A stretch of 64,000 nt of DNA from Linnemannia hyalina (Eukaryota > Mortierellomycota > Mortierellomycetes > Mortierellales > Mortierellaceae), in NCBI GenBank assembly GCA_019671135.1, contig JAHRHY010000011.1, positions 310,001 through 374,000 on the forward strand, written 5' to 3'. The translations under genes were made by a program, and so were the position numbers. The notes under the pieces were generated by a model, which worked only from the letters and a program-made list of their open reading frames with translations, had not been told where the DNA came from and searched no databases. Below, in pieces: positions 11,675-24,024 of the stretch. Position 1 is the first letter of the stretch, and each line of letters opens with the position of its first letter.

Positions 11675-14273
11675 ATGGACAACAACATATTTTCCGCCTG
11701 GAGGGGCAGACACGACGCTCCTGGGAACAACAACTCCTGGTCTGCGACTGCTTCTTCTGCGTCTGCCCCTGGTGCCATCTCAAACAGCACCGCTGCTACC
11801 ACGTCCTCCTCTCGCCCTGACGATGACAGCAAGAACAAGAACAACAACAACAACAACAGGAGCACCAACTATGGCTTCGGTGGCAGCAACACGAATTTCA
11901 GCAGCAGCGGTGCTGGCTTTGGCGGCAGTAACACCAGTTTCAGCGGTTCTGGCTTCGGCGGCACTAGCTTCAACAGCAACAACGATACGACGAGCGGCAT
12001 CGGAGGAGGAGGAGGAGGAGGAGTTAATCAGCTCTCGAAGCTGTCTGGTGACATCGGGACCATGCAGATCAGCTCATCGACCACAACCTCGTCCGGTCCT
12101 TTGACGACTCCTACGGCAACTTTATCAGCTTCGATCCTGGCCTCGGCGCCCTCTTCTGCGCAGGATCAGACTGGCGGGGATGGTGAAGGTTTTTCATCCT
12201 CGCCGTCTCTTGGCGAAATTCATGACAGTGAGTATCATGACCGAAACAGCATGATGACATATCAGGAGAAAAAAAAAGCTTTTTTGAGTACTGATCATTG
12301 CATGGGGAAAAGATGATTGACTGATAGCGTAATATATGTTCCTTCTGCGTTTTCTTTTTGTCGCGAGTTTAGGCCAGTCGCGAGAGATGAGCAATTTGAA
12401 CGCGGGCTATGATGTCCATGTCATTCAGCAGGACCAGAGTTCGCCTTATCACTCCATCACGCGCTTTGAAGAACTGAGCTTGTATGTTACTTCGTTGTTA
12501 ATTTTTTTTTTGGCTTTTTGTGATCAAGCGGGCATGGATATACCTTCTTACATAAACAAACAAACAATCGATAACCTCTTTGCAACGGTCATCTAACTGT
12601 TTTGTCTGGCGTTTTGTATTTGCATCTACAACAGGCACGAAGATATCCTGAAGGGTCTGTACAACAAAAAGTTTGATCGCCCGTCCAAGATCCAGGAACA
12701 CGCGTTGCCACTTCTGATGAAGAACCCGCCGCAGCATCTGATCGGCCAAGCTCAGTCTGGCACGGGAAAGACGGCCGCGTTCTGTCTTGCTGTTCTCAGC
12801 CGAATTAACTTTGACGATCCGAATTGCCAGGTAAATAACATCAATCGTTTAAGAGATGGTGGCGGGAAAACTTGATGAAACAAACTCGAGTATTACATCA
12901 AACTGCAGGAATCGTTCAATGATGCTCACTGCTGATCAACATTGATTTTGACTCGATCGTAAACATAGGCGATCATCTTGTCACCGACGCGCGAGTTGAC
13001 CCAGCAGACGGTCGATGTGATGAAGGAACTGGCGAGGTACACAACGGCGACGGTTGCGCCTGTGGTCTACCAGAGCGACCGATGCTACAGCCGCGTCGAT
13101 GGACAAATCGTGATTGGCACGCCCGGAACAGTCGGCAGGTTGATCAAGATCCGCCACTTGAACGTTGCAAAGGTCAGAATGCTCGTCTTGGACGAAGCCG
13201 ACTCCATGCTGGATATGCAGAACCTTGGCCAGATGAGCGTCCAGATCAAGAGGTATCCCTTATCTTTTCTGCTCAAATAGCCATTATCCCCAGCGTGCTT
13301 GGGTGTCTTGGTCCGTGCGAAATTTTTGTGTTTAAACAGCCAGTTGAGTAAAATTGCAAAAGGAGAGCGCTAACCGTATCCTTATATTTCTTCGCGTTGA
13401 TTTATTGTGCAGGCTGATACCGAATACAGCACAACTGGTCTTGTTCTCGGCAACGTACCCGACTCGCTTCGAGAGGTACATCGAGGAGTTCCTGGGAAAC
13501 GCGCCCAAGAACGAGATCCGCCTTCGCAAGGTCGAGGAGCTTGCAATTCGAACCATCCGCCAGTTCTACATTGACTGCGAGGACGAAGAGGACCGATTCT
13601 CCCTCCTGTCGGACCTCTACAAGGTCATGACCATCTCCAAGAGTATTATCTTTGTCCACGTATGTTCGCTCTTTTACTTACAACTGCTGGTTGACCATTT
13701 GTTGCGATTGGTTGGAATCAATACCTAGTTCAAGGGTATTTACCATCCTGCTTATCTCAAACCTTTTGTAAAAAATAGGCACGCGAGGTGGCAGACAAGA
13801 TTACGGCACGACTGATTAGAGCTGGACACTATGTCAGCCTCTTGCACGGAGGCCTCAGTCCAAACGAGCGCGACAAATGCATGGATGATTTCCGAAACAC
13901 GCGTACAAAAGTCCTAGTCGCGACCAACGTCTTGGCGCGCGGGATCGATATCTATGATGTCAACATGGTCGTCAACTACGATCTCCCCACCACCCTGCGC
14001 GGTCCGGATCGCAAGAAGGTTGCTGACTACGAGGTCTACTTGCACAGAATCGGACGTACGGGCCGATTTGGTCGACGTGGGGTGGCCATCAACTTTGTCC
14101 ACTCGCTGGAGGCGCATGAGATCTTGCAGGATATCCAAAACCATTATATGTGTGACATCCTCAAGATTGTTACCGACTGGATGAACCTGGAAGGAAAGAC
14201 AGGGGACGAGAAGAAGGAGACGCGTCTTGATAATATTGAGGCGTTTATCAAGAAGACTTTGAAGGGTGTCTAA
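11675..14273 (+). CDS. DBP5: DEAD-box mRNA export helicase DBP5/DDX19 with long N-terminal extension (627 aa, 6 exons)
   Basis: DBP5 remodels mRNPs on the cytoplasmic face of the nuclear pore and is activated there by Gle1 and InsP6. Exons 11675-12227, 12373-12481, 12635-12830, 12969-13252, 13413-13659 and 13779-14273 give 1884 bases in frame. Motifs in order are the Q motif (Gln241), AQSGTGKT (260-267), PTREL, the DEAD box LDEADSM (Asp361), [30 protein letters not shown], and [13 protein letters not shown]. Family-specific words such as [19 protein letters not shown] and [11 protein letters not shown] separate DBP5 from eIF4A. The usual length is about 450-500; here some 200 extra N-terminal residues are rich in Ser, Asn and Gly and contain three GFGG units. 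The gene converges with the receptor kinase at 14897. Confidence 0.95.
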
Positions 14274-14896
14274 GGCTGCGAGTGGATCCGTCGCACGGAC
14301 CAACCATCCCCTCCCTTTATTTTCTTTAGCAGCTTTACTTCCTTCGGGCCTCTTTTTTCACCACTGAACTCTTTCCCCATCCCCAAGTTTTTTTTTTAGG
14401 CTATTCGCGATCGCACAAACTCCTTTACAAAGAAGAAAAAAAAGATACTAGTTCTGCAAGAGCAATGAAAAGGATCTAATCTACAACTTGAGCACATACA
14501 TGTCCCAGACCATTGTCAATCTTCTCTCTCCCTCTTTATTTCCCCAACCTCCTATTGTATCTCGGAAAGTGGACTTGACCCCGTGTCCCCAATCATTTTT
14601 GTTCCTGTTTATCTGTGCCGTTGCACATCGCATTCACCAAAATGATCCATTCGAGCTTCAAGAGGGAGTGAAAAATTGGCGGCTGTGACAAGGAGTGCCG
14701 AGGAAGAAGGGGGGGGTTCTGCCGCCACCATAAGGACGTCAGGGGCACTGTCATCAACGCTGCCTTCCCTTTGACTCTCTTCATCATCGCCAACGGCTCC
14801 CATGCTGGGTGCAATTTTTTTAAAGTAAATGAATCTAAGGGTTTGAGTTTATTCAGACTATGGCATTGACAAAGCACCAAGGGGGGGGAATGGGCT

Positions 14897-17800
14897 TCAA
14901 CCTCTATTCGCCGAAGACGATGACCGAGAACGAGAATGCTTCGAGTAATGGTTCGTAAACAATCTCAGGCACTGCTCCAATTCTTCCTTCCGAAGCGGTT
15001 TCGAGATGTAATCGTTCATGCCCGAGGCGATACACTTCTCACGGTCTCCTGGCATCACACATGCGGTCATTGCGATGATGTAGGGGCGGTCGGGGGTGTT
15101 GCCAGAGAGATTCTTGCGGATGTAGCCGGAGGCGTCGAGGCCGTTCATCTTGGGCATCCAGATGTCCATAAAGATCAGGTCGTAGGGGACTATATGAGGA
15201 CCGGGACCGGCTGACTTTTGGGGGGCGGAGGTGGTTGTGGTTGCGGGGAGGTCGGAAGAGATTGAGTTGAGGGACTCGAACGCGAGGTCGGCGATCATGG
15301 TGGAGTTTGAAGAAGCAACACGAGGTGGGTGAGGTACATTGAGTTGATCGTCAGTATCAGTGAGGAGACCCAGTCCGGAATCGACACCATGAGTACTGCT
15401 AGTCGCGCTGCCCGAATCCGAATACTGGACTCGTTGCTGAGTTCCAGCTTTCGACACCAAAATTGGTCTCTGCAGTTGCACGTTCGACTCTGAGAGTGAG
15501 TGTTCGAGAGGCGAGGGCAACGCCAAGGGCAAGGGTGCAGCCTCGTTACCGTCAACTGGAGCAGTTGCAGATGAGCCTTCAAGCTGCAGAGAAAGGAGAG
15601 CAATCTTCTTCTCAATCAGTTCAACAGCTTCTTGTCCGTTGTTGGCGAGATCTGGTTCCACTCCGAGTCGGCCCAGCATCTTGCAGACGACCTTGAGGTT
15701 GACCGGGTTATCATCGACCACCAGGACCTTGATCTTGGCCATCTTACGCGCAGTCGACGAAGACGCTGCCGCGACTGCTGCCATCGCTGGTGACGAGTAG
15801 GCACTTCCTCCGCCATTGCCTCCTGTCGCCGCGTTCATGCCGACAGTTCGAGGTGTGGTGATTCCAGGCTCAGATCCTGTGGGGGACATGATCGATGACC
15901 TGGGGCTCGACATATTCATGGCTGCGATGGACCTACGCTTGGGCGTGCCTGGGAGGAGTCGCTTGGGTACGGGTTGCTGTTGCTGCGGGCTCAAGGTCAT
16001 CATGGTTTCATTGTTCTCGTTGGAACGAGAGCGGGGCTCTGGTTGAGGCGGGGGTTGATCCAGGAACTTGATCTCCGGCCCGCTTGTCGACCCAGTCGAG
16101 GTTTGTCTTGATCTTGTGGTGACTGTAGGGGCAGGTCCCGAAGCCATCGGCGCGATACCGCTGCTATCATCAGAAGGGATATCAATCACCACAGTACTTG
16201 TGGGATCCACAGAGTCGATGAATGTCTTGTCGCCGCCCATGGGCATCTTGAGGGTATTGGCCGGGAAGAACTGACCCTGACCTGGGACTGGCTGCTCATT
16301 CGGCTGGATGGGATCAACGAAATACGGCTCCGTGGAATCTGCCCGTGGCATTTGTTGCTGCTGTTGCCTCTTCATGGCCAAGGGCATGAGCGGGAGAAGA
16401 GCCATGGGGTTCGCAGAGGCAGTGGCACGAAGGGCGTCTTTGAAGAGGGTCGGGTTGTCGTTGGTCGGAACCGAGGCGTCCTCGATCTTGACATGGTCCT
16501 CCTCGTCCTCAATCTCATCCTCCTCATCAATGTCGTTATAGTCATCCTCGTCTTCTTCTTCCTCAAAGTCTCGAGGATCAAAGAGGATGGGTTCCTCGCC
16601 AAGCGCCTGCAGCACCTTGGAGTGACGAATGGGTTTGGTAAAGTAAACCGGCGTGGTAAAGATGCCCATGCCGTTGTAGCCTCCATACTGCATCACCCGA
16701 CGGTGATGATAAGACATGGAGCCGCCAACTCCTTCGTTTCCTTGATAAGGCAAAGGTGGACTGGTCGTCGTGACTGACTCGTTGTCGCTGTTGCTAAAGT
16801 ATCCAGTACGGCCGAGGGAAGGTGCGGGTGAAGGGACGTTGGTTGAGAGGTGGTCGACGCTGCTGATGCTGTGCTCATAGATCGTCGCCTGGGTATGAGG
16901 TGTCAGCAGACTGCCAGGGCCGGTTGTGTAAGTCAGTCGACCGGTCTGAGAACCACCCTCGACTCCGTTATGTGCAAACGGAGGAGAGGACCTCTCCGAG
17001 GGCAAAGAAGACGTGGAAGCACCAACATACTTGGACTGTTGCTGTTGTTGCTGTTGTGGCTGTTGAGACAGGTCACCATAGATCTTCCATCGGCCCTGGG
17101 GGTCAAGTCGGTGGTGGATCGAGCCAGAGCTTGTCGACACAGCTTCCTCATCCCCAGTATCACTGCTCGAGATTCTCTCTCCACTCCACCTTGAGGCGTC
17201 TCTACGAGCATGGCCGTGGTACGAGGACGAGACAGATGCCGCAGTGCGGACGTCTCTCATATTCTTAAAGATAATGACGGGGATCAGGGGCAGGGCAGTC
17301 GGGGAGACAGTCCCACTGAGATCTCCAGTGCCTGAAGAAATGGAGGCGGCCTTGATCGACGCCCGGCGTCTGTTCAGAGCTGACTTTCGGTTAGGACCAG
17401 AAAGATGGGTCGTTACGACTGCTGATCGCTGAATGGCGTTCAAGATGCCTTCGGGAGTAGCTGAGACCAGTCCCTGGAGCTCAGTCTCGATAATCAGTGC
17501 CTCGACCTTCGCTTGGAGAGCCTCGCGTGTCAAAGCCTTGGCCATAGACGTACTTGAGACAACATTGTCGCTCTCGTTGGACTCCTGGTCGTCTCGGAGG
17601 TAGGGCAAGATTTGGTCACTTCCCAGGATCTTGACGTTATTCATGTTCCAGGCCTGCGTGCGTCGCCTCCACTCCTCCTGTCCCTTGGGGCAGTCCTGAA
17701 CAATCACCAGCTTCTTGTCCGCTAGCTTGGAGAGCTCAAATTGCTGACCGTACGAGGGACATCCAACAGGGCTGTCGAGGACAATATTGAAGGAAAAGGT

Positions 17801-20800
17801 TGAGCCGACGTTGGGAGTGCTTTTGACCCACATGCTTCCACCCATCAACTCACTAAGGCGTTTGCTGATTGCCAGACCCAAACCCGTTCCTCCATACTCG
17901 CGAGTTGTGCTTTCGTCCACTTGAGAGAAGCTGGTGAAGAGCTTGTCGAAGCGATCGGCTGGGATACCAACACCTGTGTCCTTGACGGCGAAGACCAACT
18001 TGATGGGTTTGGTCTGGGGAGGGATCAGGGTTCCGGAGCTTGTACGGCCCATATCTGCTGCATCTGATAATGGTACAGACTCCAGCAAATCTGCTTGGGT
18101 CTCCTCCTCACTGATGACTGCAGGTGGTGTTGCTGAGGTTTCTGTTGCGGTGGCCTTCCTGGAGGGCTTCTTGTTACTACCGCCGCTTCCTGGAGGCATC
18201 AATCGTGTGGGGTCCGCTGCGGTAGCCGTAGTTGTCCTGCTGTTTCCGGCGCCGTTGATGGTCTCCTCACCCTCAAATCGGACTTCGGGTTGAGTCTCGA
18301 CAGCGACCGAGACATGGATAACACCCTCCTTGGTGAACTTGACGGCGTTACTCATCAGGTTCAAAAGGATCTGTCGGATTCGTGTGACATCGCCCATGAT
18401 CTCGACGGGGCAGTTGCGGTCAATTTCATAGATGAGACTGAGGTCCTTGTTAGACGCCTGGGAGCTGATGAGGTTGACAGCGGACTCCATAACAAAGCTG
18501 AGATCCAGAAGACGACGCTCCAGTTTGAGGTTGCCAGACTCGATCTTTGAAAAGTCCAGGATATCGTCAATGACAGTCATCAGTTGATTTCCGGACGACT
18601 CAATAGTCTCGGCGCACTCTGCTAGCTCCGGGTTGAGCTTGGAGTCCAGCAGAATTCGCGACATTCCGATGACGGCGTTCATGGGCGTTCTAAAGTAAAT
18701 ATATTAGGGACATGGTATATCTCCATTGTGAGTAAAATACCGTTGTATCGCGATGATACCAAAGAGGCTATCCTACCATATCATAATTCGTGGACATACC
18801 TGATCTCGTGGGACATGTTGGCCAAAAAGTTCGACTTTGCTGTTGCTGCTGCCTCTGCACCCTCCTTGGCCTTTCGGAGATCGACGACCAACCGATTGGT
18901 TCTCGCCTTCTCCGCCTCGAGTTGAACGGTTCTCTCATGCAGGTTGCGGGTTCTGTCCCTGACCAGTTCCTCCATGTCGTTACCATACTTCTCCAGCATG
19001 GCAGACATACTGCTGATAAAGTCGCTCGACTTGTGGGGGTTGATGTCGTTGATACGAGTCAGCATGGCCGTGAAGTGGGGGCGGCTGCTGGGGTCCTTTG
19101 ACAGACATAGTCGGATCAGTTGGTTCATCTGCTCCAGGTTCTCACGATCCTCCTCAGTGAAGGTACCGTCAGTGGGGGCCATAAAAGTTGGGCGGAAGTC
19201 TTGATCCTTGACCATATCCAACACGTTAGCGTCGTCGTTGTAGTCATGGTAAGGCAAATTGCGCGTCAAGATTTCGTTGAAGATGATTCCAGCACTAACG
19301 TAATTGAAAGAAAGAGGAAGGCTAAGTAACTTGCGTTGGCGTTCTTCTTGAATGACATGCAATGTACCTGTCACATGCACATGTCATACCTATAATGATC
19401 GCCACGTTGGCTGCCGATGGCCTCATAGTCGCCATTCTTGTCAAGCTGTAGACATTCGGGAGCTGTCCAGAGCAAGGGCGTCGAGTCAGTGCTGTAATCA
19501 ATGCCCGAATGTTCGGCCATAGACGATATGCCGCTGTGGGATGGGGGTGCAGCCGGGTAAATAGAACCATTGCGGGAGCTGCCGTGTCTGTGGTGGAGTC
19601 GAGGAGAAACTGCTGTCGAAGTAGCTGTGATAGGTGTCCCAGCACCAGCAGCAGTAGCGTTCTCCTGCCCATAAAACGCACGCTCCTCCTTGTCCATGGT
19701 ATCAGTCAAGTCGCGGATCTTAGGAGAAGGCGCCTCGTAACCAAGGTCATAGATGCCCTGCTGTTGTTGGAGATGTTGGTTGAGGTGTTGGGATCGATCC
19801 GAGTCAGACGCCCTAGGACGGAACCCGCCGAATCCTGATCCTGATCCAATACTGCGCTGCTGGTTGGACGAAGAAGTAGACTGTGTGGTCTGAGCCAGAT
19901 TATTAAACTGGTTGACTTCTGATCCTTCTTGCTGCGACCTGTAGAGCTCGCTCAGACCATAACCCGCAATCTTGAGCTCCCACCGGGATGAGATCAGGCA
20001 ATTCATACTTGTGAGACGTCCGTGGAAGGCAATCTTGGACATGTGCAAAAACTCCATGCCTCTGCAAAGATCTTGCATAAAGTTAAACTTGAACAGCCAA
20101 GTGAACTTGTGGTCGGTGTTGGCCAAAATTGACGCCAATGTTCCTTTGGGCACGAGTTCTGGTTGACGGGAGAGTTGAAGACTTTTGTTAGACATTGATG
20201 TCTTTGCTGTGTTTTGCTGCATGGATAGAGATTGTTGCACATGGGTTACCTGTGACGATGCAAATGTTGGGCTGGGCAAGGCAGACACCGACAAATTCGA
20301 CAAGCTTGGGGTGGCGAAGTTCACGCATGTTGAAGATCTCTTTGCGAAGTTCTGCGTTGACAGTGACTTTCCTCGATCCAATCTTCTTGATGAAAACGGG
20401 CATACTCCTCCATGTGCCTACAGCCGAAGACCCGCGGTTCATCACCAGGGAGAACTGGCTGTTGCTATGTCCCTGCATGCCCTTGGTGTTACTACCAAAC
20501 ATGTTAAATAACAGTCAGTCTCGTGTATAGTAGTATGCAATTAAAAACATATCAAGCTACTTGATGATACATGCGAGGAGTATTCACTTACGTTGAACCG
20601 GATCGTGCACTAATACTGGCCGATCCGGCACGACTGCCGCTGCGAGGGATATCCGGTGCGTCCTGGGATTCCGAAATGGAGAGCTGTCGCGTAGCTGACG
20701 GTGTATTCTGGGACGATCCACTGCCGACCGTGATGGCTGGGAGAATGATATTGTTGTAGTTATTCCTGATCCTCTTGCTGAGGCTGTGACTGTTGGTGGT

Positions 20801-23800
20801 GCTTCCTTCCTCGCCACCACCATCACCTCCATCCATGCGAGGAGGACCAAATGTGCCATCAGGTTCGCCTCCAATGCCGCTGTAAAGGAGCTTGGCAAGA
20901 TCCAGCTGCCAAGAGTCGTCGTTCAACTTCTTGAGGTTGATGGATTTTTTGCGGCGGACCCACAGGCAATACACGGCCACAACTGAGGCAATGGTCACAC
21001 AGACAGGGATAAGCACTGCAAGCAAGAGAGTCGTGATACTCACTATTGTTCAAAAAAAAATACACGAGGTAGAAGGTTAACAGAGGTCTTTGCGGTGCAA
21101 AAGGCGGAGCATACGTGCATGCATGCTGAATATCAAGATTATGATGAGATCAAAACAAAGGAACACTTACTTCCCGAGGAACCTGAACACTCCTCGCCTT
21201 CACAGATCTCGCATTGCGTTTGACCGATGCCCAAAGTGACTTGACCAGAAGGACAGGATGTGCACTCACTAGAGTCTGTGCTGTTACTGTATTTGCCCTT
21301 CGCACAGCGCGTGCACATGGACTGGACAAGGACACGGTTTTGGGCGTCCAAGCAAAGCATGGATGTAGCGCCTGCTAATCCAGTCAGACCAGGGTCAGAC
21401 GCCAGAGCTGCAAGATTGGCACCGACATAACCGTAAATCGACCCGAGATCAACCGGGGTTTGGTTGAATGAGGAGTAAAAGCTGCCTGCGGAACAGGCGT
21501 AGTCCATCGCAACAGGGCCCGTATTAAAAAACTGGTTAAAGACTGTCGCTCGGCTTGGGAACATCATGCGGGACGTCAGACTCAGGATGGAGTGGAAGCC
21601 TTGGAGATACTGCTGCGGGTTTAGAATACCGGTGACTAGTTCGTCGCGCGCCAGAGAGAACAGGTCTTTGGGCGACAGGCCGAGGACAAAGACGCCAGGG
21701 GTGTTCGGGTCACTGGACATCTTGGACAAAGAGGGAAGGGCGGCGAACGTGGACGCATTCCTCTTCAATGCGGGCCCCATCGACTCTCCAGAGTTCCGTC
21801 GCAGATTAGTGAGGTCATTGTAGACCTCGTCGACCTTGGCGTACAAGGCCAACGAGGTGCAGATGATGGAATCATAAGCCACGACAGCCGAAGGTCCAAA
21901 AGCGTCCAGGATCTGCTGTGTTGCGTTCCTGCTTGGTGCTGTATCACTGTTGCCCGTAGCCGCCTGGGCGGATGCTTGGTGCTCAAGTCGAAGGTCGCCG
22001 TTGATGTCGAGGTCTCCTGCAAGCGAGCCAGTCATGTTGTAGGCGAGGTCAACCGCATTCGCCTGGATGATAAGAATCATGTTGTCTTTTGAGCCCACTC
22101 GGCCCATTCCGTACATATGGACTAGGGTGTTGTACAGCTGTTCGCAGTGTTTGTATTGCCACCAAGGACCGTTCTCTTCCACAAGACACAGAGGGACGCT
22201 GTAACTGCTGCTGAAGAGCTCCTTGATGATGGTCGATCCCATGGCCTCGTCACTCGGTCCAAGCCAGACAGTCCTATTCTGAAGTACGGTCGTGTTTGAC
22301 ACACTGCCCAGGCCAATGACAGGCATGTCCGCACCGAGAGTCGCAGTGTTGTTCATGAGCTCATCGTACTGCGTTGTGTCCGCGAGAGAGACCACGACGC
22401 CCTGAACGCCACTGTAAGGTCCATAGTTGACGGAAGAAGAAACGCTGGTCTGGCTCTTCTTTAGATCTGCGTGAATTGTGTTGAGCTGACCCATTGAGGT
22501 TGCTGATACGGTATCATATCCAAGCATGGAGGCCGACTGGACCAATCCTCCTAGCGCTTCATTCCACCGGGTGGATTCGAGCGGGATGTCGCGGTTGAGG
22601 ACGACGACCGTTTTCTGCGCTTTGGCAAAGTCCTGGAGGCTGGCGGTCATATCCAGATGGTACTCGTGTTCAATCGTCTCTGCTGTCAGCAAGTTGGGTC
22701 CTGTGGTTATAACGGGCTCCACCAGTTTCTGTCCTGTGGCGACCTGGAGGAAGAGCTCAATGACTGGAATGGCTCCCTGGAGATAAGGTGTCTGGGAAAC
22801 AGCAACGGCGATTGCACCCGATTTGACATTCGCGACGACAGTGTCATCCAGATCAAACGTGCCGACCCAATAGTTCCCTGTCCTACCGACCGCTGGAGTC
22901 ACAGTGACATTGCGCGGTAAAACTGAGGCCTCCAAGGCGAGTGGCATGACCACAATGCTCATACTGATGATCGCGTCGACGGATGTCTTATTCCGCAGAT
23001 AATTCCTGATCCTGTCGAGGTTTGCCGGTGTATTGATGTTGGTCGGTCCAGTGAAGATGGTTTTGTTGAAAGCAGAGCCTTCCTCAAACGTGATTCCACG
23101 ATTGGTGAAAGCTCGCATGACTCCTGCACATCGATCGTTCAGAGACTGGACCGTCTGAGTGGGACTGATGCATAAAAAGTTCCTGGCGCCTATTTGCCAT
23201 TAACACATGATGAATTAGCGAACGATTTCCTTGCTATTTTGAATTTGTTACATATGCAATATTCAACGCAGACTATTTACCTCGGTCGTAAAGGGCATAC
23301 CCAAGCTTTTCGCCAGCGAAAGTATCATTCTGAAGGACGGACAAGTAGCCCAGCTGACTTGCGGTCTGTTCACCCACATTGATAACCACGACCGGCATCC
23401 CTACTTGCTCCCTGGTGACCCGCATCACGGAGGCGGCGACTTCGGCGTTAGGGATGGTCAAGAAAAGGCCATCGTATAGTCTCGAATTGGCGGCGGCATG
23501 GATCTGATTGGCCATAATGGTAGGATTAAAAGTATTGTTCTCGGGCAAGAACCAGTCTACCTCAACACCGGTCAGATTAGCGGCGTCATTGGCTCCATCT
23601 AGCACTCTATCCCAGTACGTGGACGTTCCTAAACCTCATGTAGGATCGGAAAAATTAGCTTGTGCACTTTACTCGTTGCTATATGACCAAAAGAAGAGCA
23701 TCTAAAAAACATGAGTGTGCACGGCTTACCATGAATGATACCCGCCAGTCTAATGGGGCCGTTGGTTGGTACCGAAGGGAGCCTGCCATTCAGGCCGGTC

Positions 23801-24024
23801 ATCGAATCAGGGTCGCAGGAAATAATTTTGGACAGATTCATTGCCACGGCGTTGCTCTGGACAGTCCAAGAATTGAAGGGAGGCGGGGACACCAGAGTAA
23901 CCTCTCTCCGACCAAATGGCTTTCGAAGACCTTCTAATGGAAAGGCATCAGTACCCTGAAGGAGCGCGAGAGGCACAAGGAAAATCAAGGCGAGCCGGAG
24001 TAGAAGATAGAGTACCGAGTCCAT
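14897..24024 (-). CDS. Receptor hybrid histidine kinase with guanylyl-cyclase-receptor-like pseudokinase (2803 aa, 8 exons)
   Basis: Exons, 5' to 3': 24024-23730, 23628-23281, 23189-21171, 21042-20592, 20491-20250, 20158-19390, 19294-18800, 18689-14897 (8412 bases, in frame). Order: signal peptide (about 1-27); one or two type I periplasmic-binding-like modules (about 90-800) with many N-glycosylation sites; a Cys-rich GCC2/GCC3-like stalk (CTRCAKGKY...CTSCPSGQ) before residue 887; one membrane helix (about 889-911) and basic stop-transfer; a kinase-homology domain (about 1050-1450) with Lys1073 but HGR (1164-1166) for HRD and GYG (1184-1186) for DFG, hence a pseudokinase; a signalling helix (EKYGNDMEELVRDRT); HisKA with MSHEIRTPMN (His1537); HATPase with DTGVGI (1777-1782) and GGTGLG (1806-1811); a degenerate receiver; and a C-terminal receiver (Asp2532-Asp2533, Asp2715, KPLR). 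It probably senses an extracellular ligand and signals through the fungal phosphorelay; the ligand is unknown. Confidence 0.93.

Noticed and set aside
14897..18689. Many plus-strand frames across the histidine kinase exon
   Set aside because: They are short antisense shadows of the 3.8-kb exon, which contains the conserved HATPase and receiver motifs.
18800..20491. An active Ser/Thr or Tyr kinase fused to the histidine kinase, as in other dual kinases
   Set aside because: Both catalytic Asp residues are replaced (HGR and GYG), so phosphotransfer activity is not supported.
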